From NCBI RefSeq assembly GCF_019931675.1, contig NZ_CP082922.1:2371001-2435000 (forward strand): a stretch of DNA of 64,000 nucleotides, given 5' to 3'. Shown piece by piece: positions 32,934 to 40,742 of this stretch. The number at the start of each line of letters is the position of its first letter. Positions within the stretch are counted from its first letter, which is position 1. This DNA comes from Nocardioides rotundus (GTDB lineage Bacteria > Actinomycetota > Actinomycetes > Propionibacteriales > Nocardioidaceae). Below the pieces are notes generated by a model that worked only from the letters and a program-made list of their open reading frames with translations, was not told the origin of the DNA and did not search any database. Both the position numbers and the translations under genes were made by a program.

Positions 32934-33974
32934 TCACAGGCGGGCGCCCGCCCAGGCGAGCAGCCGGTCCCGCTCCCAGGTGTTGACGATCCGCTCCGGC
33001 CCGATGCCGGCCTCCTCGGCCCTCGCGCAGCCGTAGTCGAGCATGTCGAGCTGGCCGGGCGCGTGGGCGTCGGAGTCGATGGAGAACAGGCAGCCGATGT
33101 CCCGGGCGAGCTCGAGCAGGCGGGTCGGCGGGTCGCGCCGCTCGGGCCGGCTGTTGATCTCCACCGCGACGCCCTCCTCCGCGCACGCCTCGAAGACGCG
33201 GACGGCGTCGAAGTCGCTCGGCGGACGAGTGCCGCGATTGCCCGTCACCAACCGGCCGGTGCAGTGCCCGAGCACGTTGACGAACGGGTTCCGCACCGCG
33301 CCCAGCATCCGGCGGGTCATCGGCTCGGCGTCCATCCGGAGCTTGGAGTGCACGCTGGCGACCCGCACGTCCAGGCGGCCCAGCATCTCCTCGGTCTGGT
33401 CCAGGCCGCCGTCGTCGAGGATGTCCACCTCGATCCCCCTCAGCAGGGTGAACCCGGTGCCGTCCAGGTGCTCGTTGACCGCGTCGATCACGCCGAGCTG
33501 CTTCTCCAGCCGCGCCGCGGAGAGCCCGTTGGCCACCGTCAGGCGCGGCGAGTGGTCGGTGAGCACGAGGTACTCGTGCCCCAGCTCGATCGCGGTGAAG
33601 GCCATCTCCTCCAGCGGCGAGCCGCCGTCGGACCAGTCCGAGTGCGAGTGACAGTCGCCGCGTACGGCGGCCCGCAGCTCCCGTCCGCCCGCCGCCAGCG
33701 GCCCGGCGTACCTCTCCTCCAGAGCGGCCAACCGCTCGGGGACCTCGCCCCGCGCCGCCGCCTCGACCACCGCGGCCGTGCTCGGGCCGATCCCCGCCAG
33801 CTCGGTCAGGGTGCCCTCCCCGACGCGGCGCTGCAGCTCCTCGTCGGGAAGCGCGAGGATCGTCGCCGCCGCCTGGCGGAACGCCTGGATCCGGCGGGTC
33901 TCCTCCCGACCGCGCTCCATGAGGAAGGCGATCCGGCGCAGCGCGGCGACCGGTCCCGGGGCGGATGTGCTCAC
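32934..33974 (-). CDS. PHP-domain phosphoesterase with helix-hairpin-helix (PolX-like)
   Basis: 346 residues. N-terminal helical and helix-hairpin-helix segment (LTELAGIGPSTAAVVEAAARGE, about 55-76), then a PHP domain: GDCHSHSDWSDGGSPLEEM, LTDHSPRLTV, GIEVDIL, SVHSKL, LGHCTGR, SIDSDAHAP, all metal-ligand motifs. It resembles the C-terminal half of PolX without the polymerase domain, so a DNA-repair-linked phosphoesterase is likely. GTG 33974 follows GGAAA 6 nt upstream. Confidence 0.92.
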   Translation of the reverse strand: MSTSAPGPVAALRRIAFLMERGREETRRIQAFRQAAATILALPDEELQRRVGEGTLTELAGIGPSTAAVVEAAARGEVPERLAALEERYAGPLAAGGRELRAAVRGDCHSHSDWSDGGSPLEEMAFTAIELGHEYLVLTDHSPRLTVANGLSAARLEKQLGVIDAVNEHLDGTGFTLLRGIEVDILDDGGLDQTEEMLGRLDVRVASVHSKLRMDAEPMTRRMLGAVRNPFVNVLGHCTGRLVTGNRGTRPPSDFDAVRVFEACAEEGVAVEINSRPERRDPPTRLLELARDIGCLFSIDSDAHAPGQLDMLDYGCARAEEAGIGPERIVNTWERDRLLAWAGARL

Positions 33975-34338
33975 GGTGGTTTCCTTCCACAGCCGGTGGA
34001 CGAGAAGTGGGCAGGTCAGGCGCGGGTACGCCGCCTCGCTGCGCCAGTTTTCCACAGCCGTCATCCCCAGGGGAGCCCGCCTCTCCCCAGCCCCGGCCGC
34101 TCTGTCCCGAGGTTCTCCACAGGCGTGTGCACAGCCGTCGAGGAGCGGCGTTGACGGCGGCACCCGGCCCCTGCCAGGGTGGTGCGACCAGGGGCTCCGA
34201 CCGCTCCGGTGGACGTTCGCAAGGGGAAGGCAAACGACCACCACCGTGGCCGGGGCCCCTGCGCTGTGTAGGGTCACGGGGACGGGCTTCCCTGCCCACC
34301 CCCGTCGGCCATGAGATGCGATCGGCAAGGAGGCCGAG
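33975..34338. other. 364-bp divergent intergenic region
   Basis: Between the PHP gene (minus) and the DUF5679 gene (plus). Holds their promoters; a possible -10 TAGGGT lies near 34269, and AAGGAGG at 34327-34333 is the ribosome site of the next gene. No additional gene seen. Confidence 0.5.
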
Positions 34339-34497
34339 ATGGCGGAGACCTGGAGCGGCGAGTTCTACTGCGTCAAGTGCAAGGACAAGCGCGAGGCGGA
34401 GGGCGAGGTTCGCGTCAACGACAAGGGCACCAAGATGGCCAAGGCCGTCTGCCCGGTCTGCGGCACGAACCTCAACCGGATCCTGGGCCGCGTCTGA
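34339..34497 (+). CDS. DUF5679 zinc-ribbon protein
   Basis: 52 residues: EFYCVKCKDKREAEGEVRVN then KAVCPVCGTNLNRILGRV. Two CxxC knuckles form a zinc ribbon. AAGGAGG lies 5 nt before the ATG. Conserved short actinobacterial protein, usually near the cyclodehydratase-like gene that follows here. Function unknown. Confidence 0.93.
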   Translation: MAETWSGEFYCVKCKDKREAEGEVRVNDKGTKMAKAVCPVCGTNLNRILGRV

Positions 34498-34564
34498 CCC
34501 TGGCCGCGAGGCGCCTGTGGACAACGGCTCGGCCGCACCGCTGCGGTCTGGCAGGCTCCCCGGC

Positions 34565-35431
34565 ATGACCGCTGAGCGCCCACGACCGGTGCTGCGCCCC
34601 GGCCTCCGGCTGGCCCGGCGCTGCGACGGCCACCTGCAGGCCGGCCTGAGCCCGGCCCTGCGCTCCGGGCTGCCCGACACTCCCCTGGGCCGGCGGCTCG
34701 CCCGGGCGCTGCACCAGCTCGACGCCGACCCGCCCGAGGGAGCGGACGGCCTGCTGGTGCGGCTGGCCGGACTGCTGGTCGACGGCCGCGAGCTGGCCCG
34801 GACCCTGGAGGAGCATCCCGACCAGGGGCCCGAGGTGGCGGCGGCCTACCACCGGCACGGCGCCGCGGCCCGCTCCCGATGGCGGCACCGGGCCGACGTA
34901 CGCGTCCAGGTCACCGGCCCCGAGGGCTGGCGCGAGGTCGCCTCCTCGCTGCTCGCCCGTCAGGGCATCGGGCTCGTCCCCTCCGATCGGCCCGGCGACC
35001 TGCGCCTGCTCCTGCATGTCGGCGAGCCGTCGGCCGCGCTCGCCGACCCCCTCCTGCGCGCCGGGATGCCGCACCTGTGGGCGGGCACCAGTGCCGGAGA
35101 GGTCGGCCTCGGCCCGTTCGTCGACCCCGGCCGCACACCCTGCCGCCGGTGCGTCGTGGCCGACTTGAGCGGGCGCGACCCGGGGCACGCGCTGCTGCGC
35201 GAGCAGTACGTCGACCCGGTCGGCGACGTCCCGGAGCCGGTCGACCCCGCCCTGATGACGATGGCGGTGGCGTGGGCGGTGCGCGACGTGGTGACCTGGG
35301 TCGACGGCTCGGTGCCGTCCAGCTGGGGTGCCACCATCCAGCTCCCGGTCGAGGGCGCGCCGCGCGAGCAGCGCCATCGCCGCCAGCCCGAGTGCGGCTG
35401 CAGCTGGACCCAGGGCTGGCGCGCCGGCTGA
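34565..35431 (+). CDS. cyclodehydratase/ThiF-like protein (TOMM leader-binding-like)
   Basis: 288 residues. The central motif GPFVDPGRTPCRRCVVADLSGRD is the signature of ocin-ThiF-like proteins from azole-peptide (TOMM) clusters, and C-terminal ECGCSW adds further cysteines, so a zinc site CxxC...CxC is likely. No precursor peptide, YcaO or dehydrogenase gene is near. In actinobacteria this gene sits in the whiB7-uvrD2 neighbourhood as a stand-alone protein of unknown role. ATG 34565; the longer open frame upstream was rejected. Confidence 0.75.
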   Translation: MTAERPRPVLRPGLRLARRCDGHLQAGLSPALRSGLPDTPLGRRLARALHQLDADPPEGADGLLVRLAGLLVDGRELARTLEEHPDQGPEVAAAYHRHGAAARSRWRHRADVRVQVTGPEGWREVASSLLARQGIGLVPSDRPGDLRLLLHVGEPSAALADPLLRAGMPHLWAGTSAGEVGLGPFVDPGRTPCRRCVVADLSGRDPGHALLREQYVDPVGDVPEPVDPALMTMAVAWAVRDVVTWVDGSVPSSWGATIQLPVEGAPREQRHRRQPECGCSWTQGWRAG

Positions 35432-35432
35432 C

Positions 35433-35594
35433 TCACCAGAACTCGGAGTCCAGCTTCCCCTCCATCGACCGCAGGTTCTCCCGCGAGCAGGAGTCGCAGA
35501 AGGCCTTGCGCCGGTCGTTCTCCACCGCGAACGTCCAGGTGAGCGTCGCGGCGCCCTCCTCGGCCCGCCGGCCGCAGAAGTCGCAGGTGAGCAT
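35433..35594 (-). CDS. small zinc-finger protein
   Basis: 53 residues: MLTCDFCGRRAEEG, a central strand region, then FCDSCSRENLRSMEGKLDSE. Two CxxC pairs suggest one zinc ribbon. Its stop lies 2 bp beyond the convergent stop of the cyclodehydratase-like gene. Short but with good coding character and conserved-looking cysteines. Confidence 0.75.
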   Translation of the reverse strand: MLTCDFCGRRAEEGAATLTWTFAVENDRRKAFCDSCSRENLRSMEGKLDSEFW

Positions 35595-35606
35595 GCAGCC
35601 AATCTA

Positions 35607-35632
35607 CGCCGTACCCCCGCCAGGGTACGGCG
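35607..35632. terminator. hairpin, 10-bp stem
   Basis: CGCCGTACCC (35607-35616) and GGGTACGGCG (35623-35632), loop 6 nt. Lies just upstream of the small zinc-finger gene on the minus strand; either terminator of the whiB7 transcript or leader structure. Confidence 0.55.
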
Positions 35633-35633
35633 A

Positions 35634-35673
35634 AGGGCCGGGGCTCCGCCTCGACGGCGGCGCCCCCGGCCCT
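35634..35673. terminator. hairpin, 10-bp stem
   Basis: AGGGCCGGGG (35634-35643) pairs with CCCCGGCCCT (35664-35673), with an inner GC-rich loop. Follows the 62-residue ORF and whiB7 on the minus strand; likely transcription terminator. Confidence 0.6.
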
Positions 35674-35704
35674 CTCGTGATGCGACCAGGAGAGGTGCTC
35701 TCCC

Positions 35705-35893
35705 CTAGAGCGCGCGGGCGAGCGCGAGCCGGGCTCGCATCGCGGCACGCTCCGCCTTGCGGCTCAGGCGCCGGGCTCGGACCAGCTGGCCGACGCGCCT
35801 GGCTTCGTGCGCCTCTCCCAGGCGCGCGGACATCTGTGCGCGCGCCAGATCTTCTGCGATGAGATACATGATCGGGTGTCCGTTCTGGTTCAT
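35705..35893 (-). CDS. small hypothetical protein downstream of whiB7
   Basis: 62 residues, strongly basic and Ala/Arg-rich, predicted mostly helical (ARRVGQLVRARRLSRKAERA). Start 28 bp after the whiB7 stop on the same strand with a GAAAG tract upstream; a second in-frame ATG follows at residue 9. No known domain; plausible as a whiB7 operon partner but could be spurious. Confidence 0.55.
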   Translation of the reverse strand: MNQNGHPIMYLIAEDLARAQMSARLGEAHEARRVGQLVRARRLSRKAERAAMRARLALARAL

Positions 35894-35921
35894 GGATGGA
35901 TGTCTTTCCCGGTCGGGCCGC

Positions 35922-36266
35922 TCAGGCGGCGGAGGTGCCGGTGTTCATCGGGTCGTCCTTCCGGGGCCGCCCCCGGGGCCGCTTGCGCGGTACGACGACT
36001 CCCCGCTCGAACAGCTGGCCGCCCCAGACGCCCCAGGGCTCGGACCGCTCGAGGGCGCCGGCCAGGCACAGCTGCTGTACCGGGCAGTCCCGGCACAGCT
36101 CCTTGGCGTACTCCACGTCCGCCGGGGTGTCGGCGAACCACAGCTCGGGGTCGAAGACCCGGCAGGGCAACCGCTCCTGGTCCACGTGACCCGCCGCATC
36201 GTGGAGACCGCCGAGAGTCGTGCCGGCGCCGAGCGCCGCTCCGTGGTCGATGATGCTGATGGTCAT
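35922..36266 (-). CDS. whiB7: WhiB7 redox-sensitive transcription factor
   Basis: 114 residues. Four Fe-S cysteines C35, C58, C61 and C67 (C-x22-C-x2-C-x5-C), the GVWGG turn (79-83) and the AT-hook RGRPRK (98-103) that distinguishes WhiB7 from other WhiB proteins. WhiB7 binds SigA and activates intrinsic resistance to ribosome-targeting drugs. ATG 36266 has AGGAGG upstream. Sits next to uvrD2 as in mycobacteria. Its 5' leader with upstream ORF and terminator is described at 36321-36655. Confidence 0.96.
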   Translation of the reverse strand: MTISIIDHGAALGAGTTLGGLHDAAGHVDQERLPCRVFDPELWFADTPADVEYAKELCRDCPVQQLCLAGALERSEPWGVWGGQLFERGVVVPRKRPRGRPRKDDPMNTGTSAA

Positions 36267-36320
36267 GTGTGTCACCTCCTTCTCCTGATTCCTGGTCGCT
36301 GCTGGTGGTGGGACTCGCGG

Positions 36321-36363
36321 AAAACAAAAAGGCCGCGGATCCCGGTCTGTGGGATCCGCGGCC
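36321..36363 (-). terminator. intrinsic terminator in the whiB7 leader
   Basis: Perfect 13-bp stem (36331-36343 with 36351-36363), 7-nt loop, followed on the minus strand by TTTTTGTTTT (36330-36321). This is a textbook intrinsic terminator placed between the upstream ORF (ends 36388) and the whiB7 start (36266). Attenuation in the whiB7 leader is known in mycobacteria. Confidence 0.9.
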
Positions 36364-36387
36364 TGGAGGCGCCGGTGCTGAACTGTG

Positions 36388-36552
36388 TCAACAGACCGGT
36401 GGTCTCCAGGCGGGAAGACCCACGTAGACGCCCTCGGTGGCGCCGAACACATCGGTGGCCGGGCACTCGATGAGGCCCAGGGCACGGACGCGCGCAGGCA
36501 TGCCGAAGACGGACGGGTTCGCCGTCCGGATGATCGTCAAGGACTTGCTCAT
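36388..36552 (-). CDS. whiB7 upstream ORF (leader peptide)
   Basis: 54 residues starting MSKSLTIIRTANPSVFGMPA and ending PAWRPPVC. AAGGAGGTGGC lies just upstream of the ATG, so it must be well translated. It stops 24 bp before the terminator stem. Bases near its stop (ACCGGTCTGT on the minus strand) are complementary to the terminator loop and stem, so ribosome stalling here could prevent terminator folding. Sequence of the peptide itself has no known function. Confidence 0.8.
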   Translation of the reverse strand: MSKSLTIIRTANPSVFGMPARVRALGLIECPATDVFGATEGVYVGLPAWRPPVC

Positions 36553-36625
36553 TCGTGCCACCTCCTTCGGTGCTCGGGCGCCGCACGTGCCAGGTGCGTC
36601 TGCGCGGGTGTGCGTGACGGGAGAG

Positions 36626-36655
36626 AAACTACTCCCCCGGGGATGTAATGAGCAA
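36626..36655 (-). promoter_or_regulatory. probable whiB7 promoter with AT-rich upstream element
   Basis: Minus strand: -35 TTGCTC (36655-36650), 18-bp spacer, -10 TAGTTT (36631-36626). Directly upstream is AT-rich AAAATAG within the end of uvrD2. WhiB7 autoactivates promoters with an AT-rich tract next to the -35, so this arrangement fits. It lies about 75-100 bp before the upstream ORF. Confidence 0.65.
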
Positions 36656-36656
36656 A

Positions 36657-38750
36657 CTATTTTATGGGTATTTCGTCGGAGATTTCGCTGCCGGTCGCCT
36701 CCGGGTGCGCGGCGACCACGGCGAGCAGCTCCTCGCCGTACTTCTCCAGCTTCGTCCGGCCGATCCCGCTCACCCGGAGCAGCCCCTCCTCCGTCTCCGG
36801 TCGCTGCTCGGCGACCAGCTGGAGCGTGGCGTCGTTGAAGACCACGAACGCCGGCACGCTCTCGGCGTCGGCCGTCTCCTTGCGCCAGGAGCGCAGCGCC
36901 TCGAAGAGCGCCTCGTCGTAGGACGCCGGGCAGTCGGAGCAGCGCAGCGCCTTCTTCTCCGCAGCAGTGGTCAACGGCCGGCCGCACTCCCGGCAGGTGC
37001 GTGCGCCCCGGCCGCGGCTCGATGACCTCGAGCGCTCGGCCGAGGCGAGCATCTCGCTGGGCAGCAGGCCGTCGAGGAACCGCGAGGGCTTGCGGCTCTG
37101 CCGCCCTCCCGGATGGCGCGCCAGTGCCCAGGACAGGGCCAGGTGGCGGCGGGCCCGGGTGACGCCGACGTAGAGCAGCCGGCGCTCCTCCTCGATCGCC
37201 GCCGAGGTCTTGGCGTAGGTGATCGGCAGCGTCCCGTCGACCAGGCCGCACACCAGGACCGCCTCCCACTCCAGGCCCTTGGCCGCGTGCAGCGTCGCCA
37301 GCGTCACCCCGTCGGCGACCGGGGCGTGCTGCTCCTCGGCCCGCCGGTCCAGGTCGGCGACGAACGCCGTGAGGTCGCCCCCGTCCCGGGAGGCGAGGTC
37401 GGCTGCCTGGTCGACCAGCGCCTGGAGCGACTCCCACCGGTCCCTGGCCTGGCCGCGGGCGCCGGGCGCCTCGACCGTCCAGCCCATCCCGGCGAGCACG
37501 GCGCGTACGTCGTCGACCAGGACGCCGCTGCCCTCACCGGAGCGGGCGGCTCCGCGCAGGAGCGTCACCGCCTGCCGGACCTCGGGCCGGTCGAAGAACC
37601 TCGCCGCGCCGCGGATCGTGTAGGGGATGCCGCGACTGCCCAGCGCCTCCTCGAACACCTCGGACTGGGCGTTGATGCGGAACAGGATCGCGATGCCGGA
37701 CAGCGGGACCCCGGAGTCGCGCAGCGCGGCGACCCGGTCGGCGGCCGCGGCCGCCTCGGCGACCTCGTCCGGGCTGGGAGTCAGCGTCACCTCGGGTCCG
37801 GCGGGGAGCTGGGGCTGCAGCCGCACGCCGGGTGTCCCGGACCCCGCGAGCACCGAGTTCGCCGCGGTGACCACCTGCGGGGTCGAGCGGTAGTTGCGGA
37901 CCAGCTCGACCGAGGTGGTCCGCGGGAACCGCTGCGGGAAGTCCAGGAGATGGTCGGCGCGGGCCCCGGCAAAGGAGTAGATCGTCTGCGCCGGGTCGCC
38001 CACCACGCACAGCTCGTCCCGGTCGCCGAGCCAGAGGTCCAGCAGCGTCGACTGCAGCGGCGAGACGTCTTGGAACTCGTCCACCACGAAGTGGTGGTAC
38101 TGGCGGCGGATGGCGGCCGCGACCCGCTCGTCGTCGGCGAGGAGTCCGGCGGTCAGGAGGAGCACATCCTCCATGTCCATCCGCCCCTGCTCGCGCTTGA
38201 CCTGCTCGTAGGACGCGTAGACCTTGGCCACGCTCGCCGCGTCCAGGCCGGCCACCTCGCGCTCCCGGCGCTCGGCGACGCCGGCGTAGTCGTCGGGACG
38301 CAGATTGCTGACCTTGGCCCACTCGACCTCGCCCGCGAGGTCGCGGAGCAGGGCCTGGTCGGCCTTGAGCCGCAGCCCGCGGGTGGCCGCCGCCAGCATC
38401 CCGATCTTGGACTCGATCAGCTCCGGCAGCGCCGACCCGCGGGCCTGCGGCCAGAAGTAGCGCAGCTGGCGCAGGGCTGCGGAGTGGAAGGTGCGCGCCT
38501 GCACGGGGCCGGCGCCGAGCGCCCGCAGCCGGGCCCGCATCTCCCCCGCGGCACGGGTGGTGAAGGTGACCGCCAGCACGTTGGTGGGCTGGTAGACGCC
38601 GGTGCTGACGCCGTAGGCGATCCGGTGGGTGATCGCCCGGGTCTTGCCGGTGCCGGCACCGGCCAGTACCCGCACCGGCCCGTGCAGCGCCTCGGCGACC
38701 TGGCGCTGCTCGGGGTCGAGCGCGGCCAGCAGGTCCTCGGAGCCCGGCAC
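36657..38750 (-). CDS. uvrD2: ATP-dependent DNA helicase UvrD2
   Basis: 697 residues, superfamily 1A. Walker A VLAGAGTGKTRAITHR near residue 30, DEFQDVS (motif II), YRSTPQVV, motif VI VGVTRARRHL, then a tetracysteine motif CRECGRPL...CSDCPASY and a C-terminal HRDC domain (about 610-690), the architecture of mycobacterial UvrD2. GTG 38750 is chosen because GAGGAG lies 8 nt upstream and the preceding residues look non-coding. 3'-5' DNA unwinding in repair; essential in M. tuberculosis by literature. Confidence 0.95.
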   Translation of the reverse strand: MPGSEDLLAALDPEQRQVAEALHGPVRVLAGAGTGKTRAITHRIAYGVSTGVYQPTNVLAVTFTTRAAGEMRARLRALGAGPVQARTFHSAALRQLRYFWPQARGSALPELIESKIGMLAAATRGLRLKADQALLRDLAGEVEWAKVSNLRPDDYAGVAERREREVAGLDAASVAKVYASYEQVKREQGRMDMEDVLLLTAGLLADDERVAAAIRRQYHHFVVDEFQDVSPLQSTLLDLWLGDRDELCVVGDPAQTIYSFAGARADHLLDFPQRFPRTTSVELVRNYRSTPQVVTAANSVLAGSGTPGVRLQPQLPAGPEVTLTPSPDEVAEAAAAADRVAALRDSGVPLSGIAILFRINAQSEVFEEALGSRGIPYTIRGAARFFDRPEVRQAVTLLRGAARSGEGSGVLVDDVRAVLAGMGWTVEAPGARGQARDRWESLQALVDQAADLASRDGGDLTAFVADLDRRAEEQHAPVADGVTLATLHAAKGLEWEAVLVCGLVDGTLPITYAKTSAAIEEERRLLYVGVTRARRHLALSWALARHPGGRQSRKPSRFLDGLLPSEMLASAERSRSSSRGRGARTCRECGRPLTTAAEKKALRCSDCPASYDEALFEALRSWRKETADAESVPAFVVFNDATLQLVAEQRPETEEGLLRVSGIGRTKLEKYGEELLAVVAAHPEATGSEISDEIPIK

Positions 38751-38836
38751 GGAACAACTCCTCATCGTCGACGGTTGCGTCAGGGTGGCGACCACCCGGT
38801 GCCACGACCCTAGACGTCGGAGGGGACACTCCCGAG

Positions 38837-39079
38837 ATGACCTTCACCATGTACAGCACCCCGTGGTGCGGCTACTGCCACCGGCTCAAGGGGCAGCTGC
38901 AGCGCGAGGGCATCGAGTTCGAGACCGTGGACATCGAGCAGGACCCCGCCGCGGCCCGAATCGTGATGGACGTCAACGGCGGCAACCAGACGGTGCCGAC
39001 CCTGGTCTTCAGCGACGGCAGCTCGATGACCAACCCGCCGCTGGCCCAGGTGAAGGAGAAGCTCGCCGAGCTCGGCTGA
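38837..39079 (+). CDS. mrx1: mycoredoxin
   Basis: 80 residues. Glutaredoxin fold with CGYC active site (residues 11-14, TPWCGYCHRLK) and NQTVPTLVF cis-Pro motif. Reduces mixed mycothiol disulfides, which fits the ArsC enzymes in this window. Divergent from uvrD2. Strong GGAGGGG upstream of the ATG. Ortholog of Rv3198A by position. Confidence 0.95.
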   Translation: MTFTMYSTPWCGYCHRLKGQLQREGIEFETVDIEQDPAAARIVMDVNGGNQTVPTLVFSDGSSMTNPPLAQVKEKLAELG

Positions 39080-39088
39080 GCCCCGGCG

Positions 39089-39994
39089 TCACCAGCCCGA
39101 GGACTCCACGGGGGCGCCGTACCAGTCCTGGATCAGCGAGGACGAGATCGAGACGCCCTGCGGTACGGCGATCTCGCCGGACTCGGTCGCCCGGCCGAAG
39201 TCCTCGCGGCTGAACCACCGCGCGTGCGCGATCTCGCTGCCGTCGACGTGGATCTCGCGGCTCGTGGCGTGCGCCACGAAGCCGATCATCACGCTCGCCG
39301 GCAGCGGCCACGGCTGGTTGCCGAAGTAGTCGACCCGGCCGACCTCGACGCCGACCTCCTCGAGCACCTCGCGGCGTACCGCGTCCTCGAAGGACTCCCC
39401 CGGCTCGAGGAAACCGGCGAGGGTGGAGTAGCGGTTCTCCGGCCAGGATGCCTGCCGGCCGAGCAGCACCTCGCCGGTCTCGTCGTCCACCACCGCCATG
39501 ATCACCGCCGGGTCGGTGCGCGGGAACTGCGGCCGCCCGCAGGAGGTGCAGCGCAGCTCGTGTCCGCCGCGGCGCGGCTCCAGCACACCGCCGCAGCGCG
39601 GGCAGTGCCGGGTCACCCGGCGCCACTCGGCCAGGCCCACCGCGTGGAAGAGCCACGGGGCCTCGTCGTGGTGGCCCATGAGGTGGGCGAACGCGCCGCG
39701 CAGGCCTACCCACTCGCCCTCGGGCGCGTCCTCGGGGTCGACCAGCACCGCGAACCGGGTGACGCCGTCGCGATCGCCGAGCAGGATCCGCTCGCCGTCG
39801 GGCGCCTCGTCCGGGGACAGCCAGCGCGGCGCGCCGTCGACCAGCTCCAGGCGCGCCCCGGCCAGCACGAGCACGCGGGTCGACGGGTCGGCCCAGCGCT
39901 CGGCCAGCCAGGCGTCGTCGGTGCGGTGCAGGCCCTCGCGGTTGTGCGCGTGGGCCGACAGCGCCAGGTGCGGGAGGGTCCGGTCGCTCACCAC
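39089..39994 (-). CDS. nudC: NAD+ diphosphatase NudC
   Basis: 301 residues. Zinc ribbon RHCPRCGG...RCTSCGRPQFPR, Nudix box LAGFLEPGESFEDAVRREVL followed by EEVGVEV, and FGNQPWPLPASVM (the SQPWPFPxS motif of NADH/NAD diphosphatases). Hydrolyses NAD(H) and decaps NAD-RNA. Converges with mrx1 (9 bp). Confidence 0.95.
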   Translation of the reverse strand: MVSDRTLPHLALSAHAHNREGLHRTDDAWLAERWADPSTRVLVLAGARLELVDGAPRWLSPDEAPDGERILLGDRDGVTRFAVLVDPEDAPEGEWVGLRGAFAHLMGHHDEAPWLFHAVGLAEWRRVTRHCPRCGGVLEPRRGGHELRCTSCGRPQFPRTDPAVIMAVVDDETGEVLLGRQASWPENRYSTLAGFLEPGESFEDAVRREVLEEVGVEVGRVDYFGNQPWPLPASVMIGFVAHATSREIHVDGSEIAHARWFSREDFGRATESGEIAVPQGVSISSSLIQDWYGAPVESSGW

Positions 39995-40022
39995 GGGAAC
40001 GCTACTGGGTTAGGTTGCGCGG

Positions 40023-40736
40023 GTGAGCACCCACATCGGCGCCGAGCCCGGCCAGATCGCCCCCGTCGTCCTCCTGCCCGGTGACCCGCTGCGGGCCCGC
40101 TGGATCGCGGAGACGTTCCTCGAGGACGCCGAGTGCTACTCCGAGGTGCGGGGGATGTACGGCTACACCGGCACCTGGGGCGGCCGCCGCGTGTCGGTCC
40201 AGGGCTCGGGGATGGGGCAGCCCTCGATGGCGATCTACGTCAACGAGCTGTTGGACGAGTACGGCGTCTCCACCATCGTCCGGGTGGGCTCGTGCGGCGC
40301 GCTCTCCGAGCGGCTGGCCGTGCGCGACCTGGTGCTCGCGTCGGGTGCCTGCACCGACTCCTCGATGAACCGGATCCGCTTCGACGGACTGGACTACGCC
40401 CCGGTCGCCGACTTCGGCCTGCTGCGCGGGGCCTACGACGCGGCTCAGCGCCTGTCCGGTGAGGCCGCGGTGCACGTCGGTCTGGTCTTCTCCAGCGACT
40501 CCTTCTACTCCCCCCGGCCGGAGCTGACCGCGCGGATGGTCGACTACGGCGTCCTGGCGGTCGAGATGGAGGCGAGCGCGCTCTACACCCTGTGTGCCGG
40601 GAAGGGCGCCCGGGCGCTCGCGGTGTGCACCGTCTCCGACCACGTCGTCACCGGCGAGGAGACGACCGCGCAGGAGCGCCAGGAGACCTTCGAGACGATG
40701 GTCGAGGTCGCGCTCTCCGCGGCGTTCGCGGACTGA
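40023..40736 (+). CDS. deoD: purine nucleoside phosphorylase, DeoD type
   Basis: 237 residues, hexameric DeoD family: [16 protein letters not shown] at the start (phosphate binding), [33 protein letters not shown] (substrate-binding Glu) and [12 protein letters not shown] (catalytic Asp). Phosphorolysis of purine nucleosides. Divergent from nudC. Confidence 0.95.
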   Translation: MSTHIGAEPGQIAPVVLLPGDPLRARWIAETFLEDAECYSEVRGMYGYTGTWGGRRVSVQGSGMGQPSMAIYVNELLDEYGVSTIVRVGSCGALSERLAVRDLVLASGACTDSSMNRIRFDGLDYAPVADFGLLRGAYDAAQRLSGEAAVHVGLVFSSDSFYSPRPELTARMVDYGVLAVEMEASALYTLCAGKGARALAVCTVSDHVVTGEETTAQERQETFETMVEVALSAAFAD

Positions 40737-40742
40737 GCCGCC

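Noticed and set aside
34565..35431. Complete azole-peptide (TOMM) biosynthetic cluster
   Set aside because: Only the ThiF-like/cyclodehydratase partner protein is present; YcaO, dehydrogenase, transporter and a clear precursor are missing.
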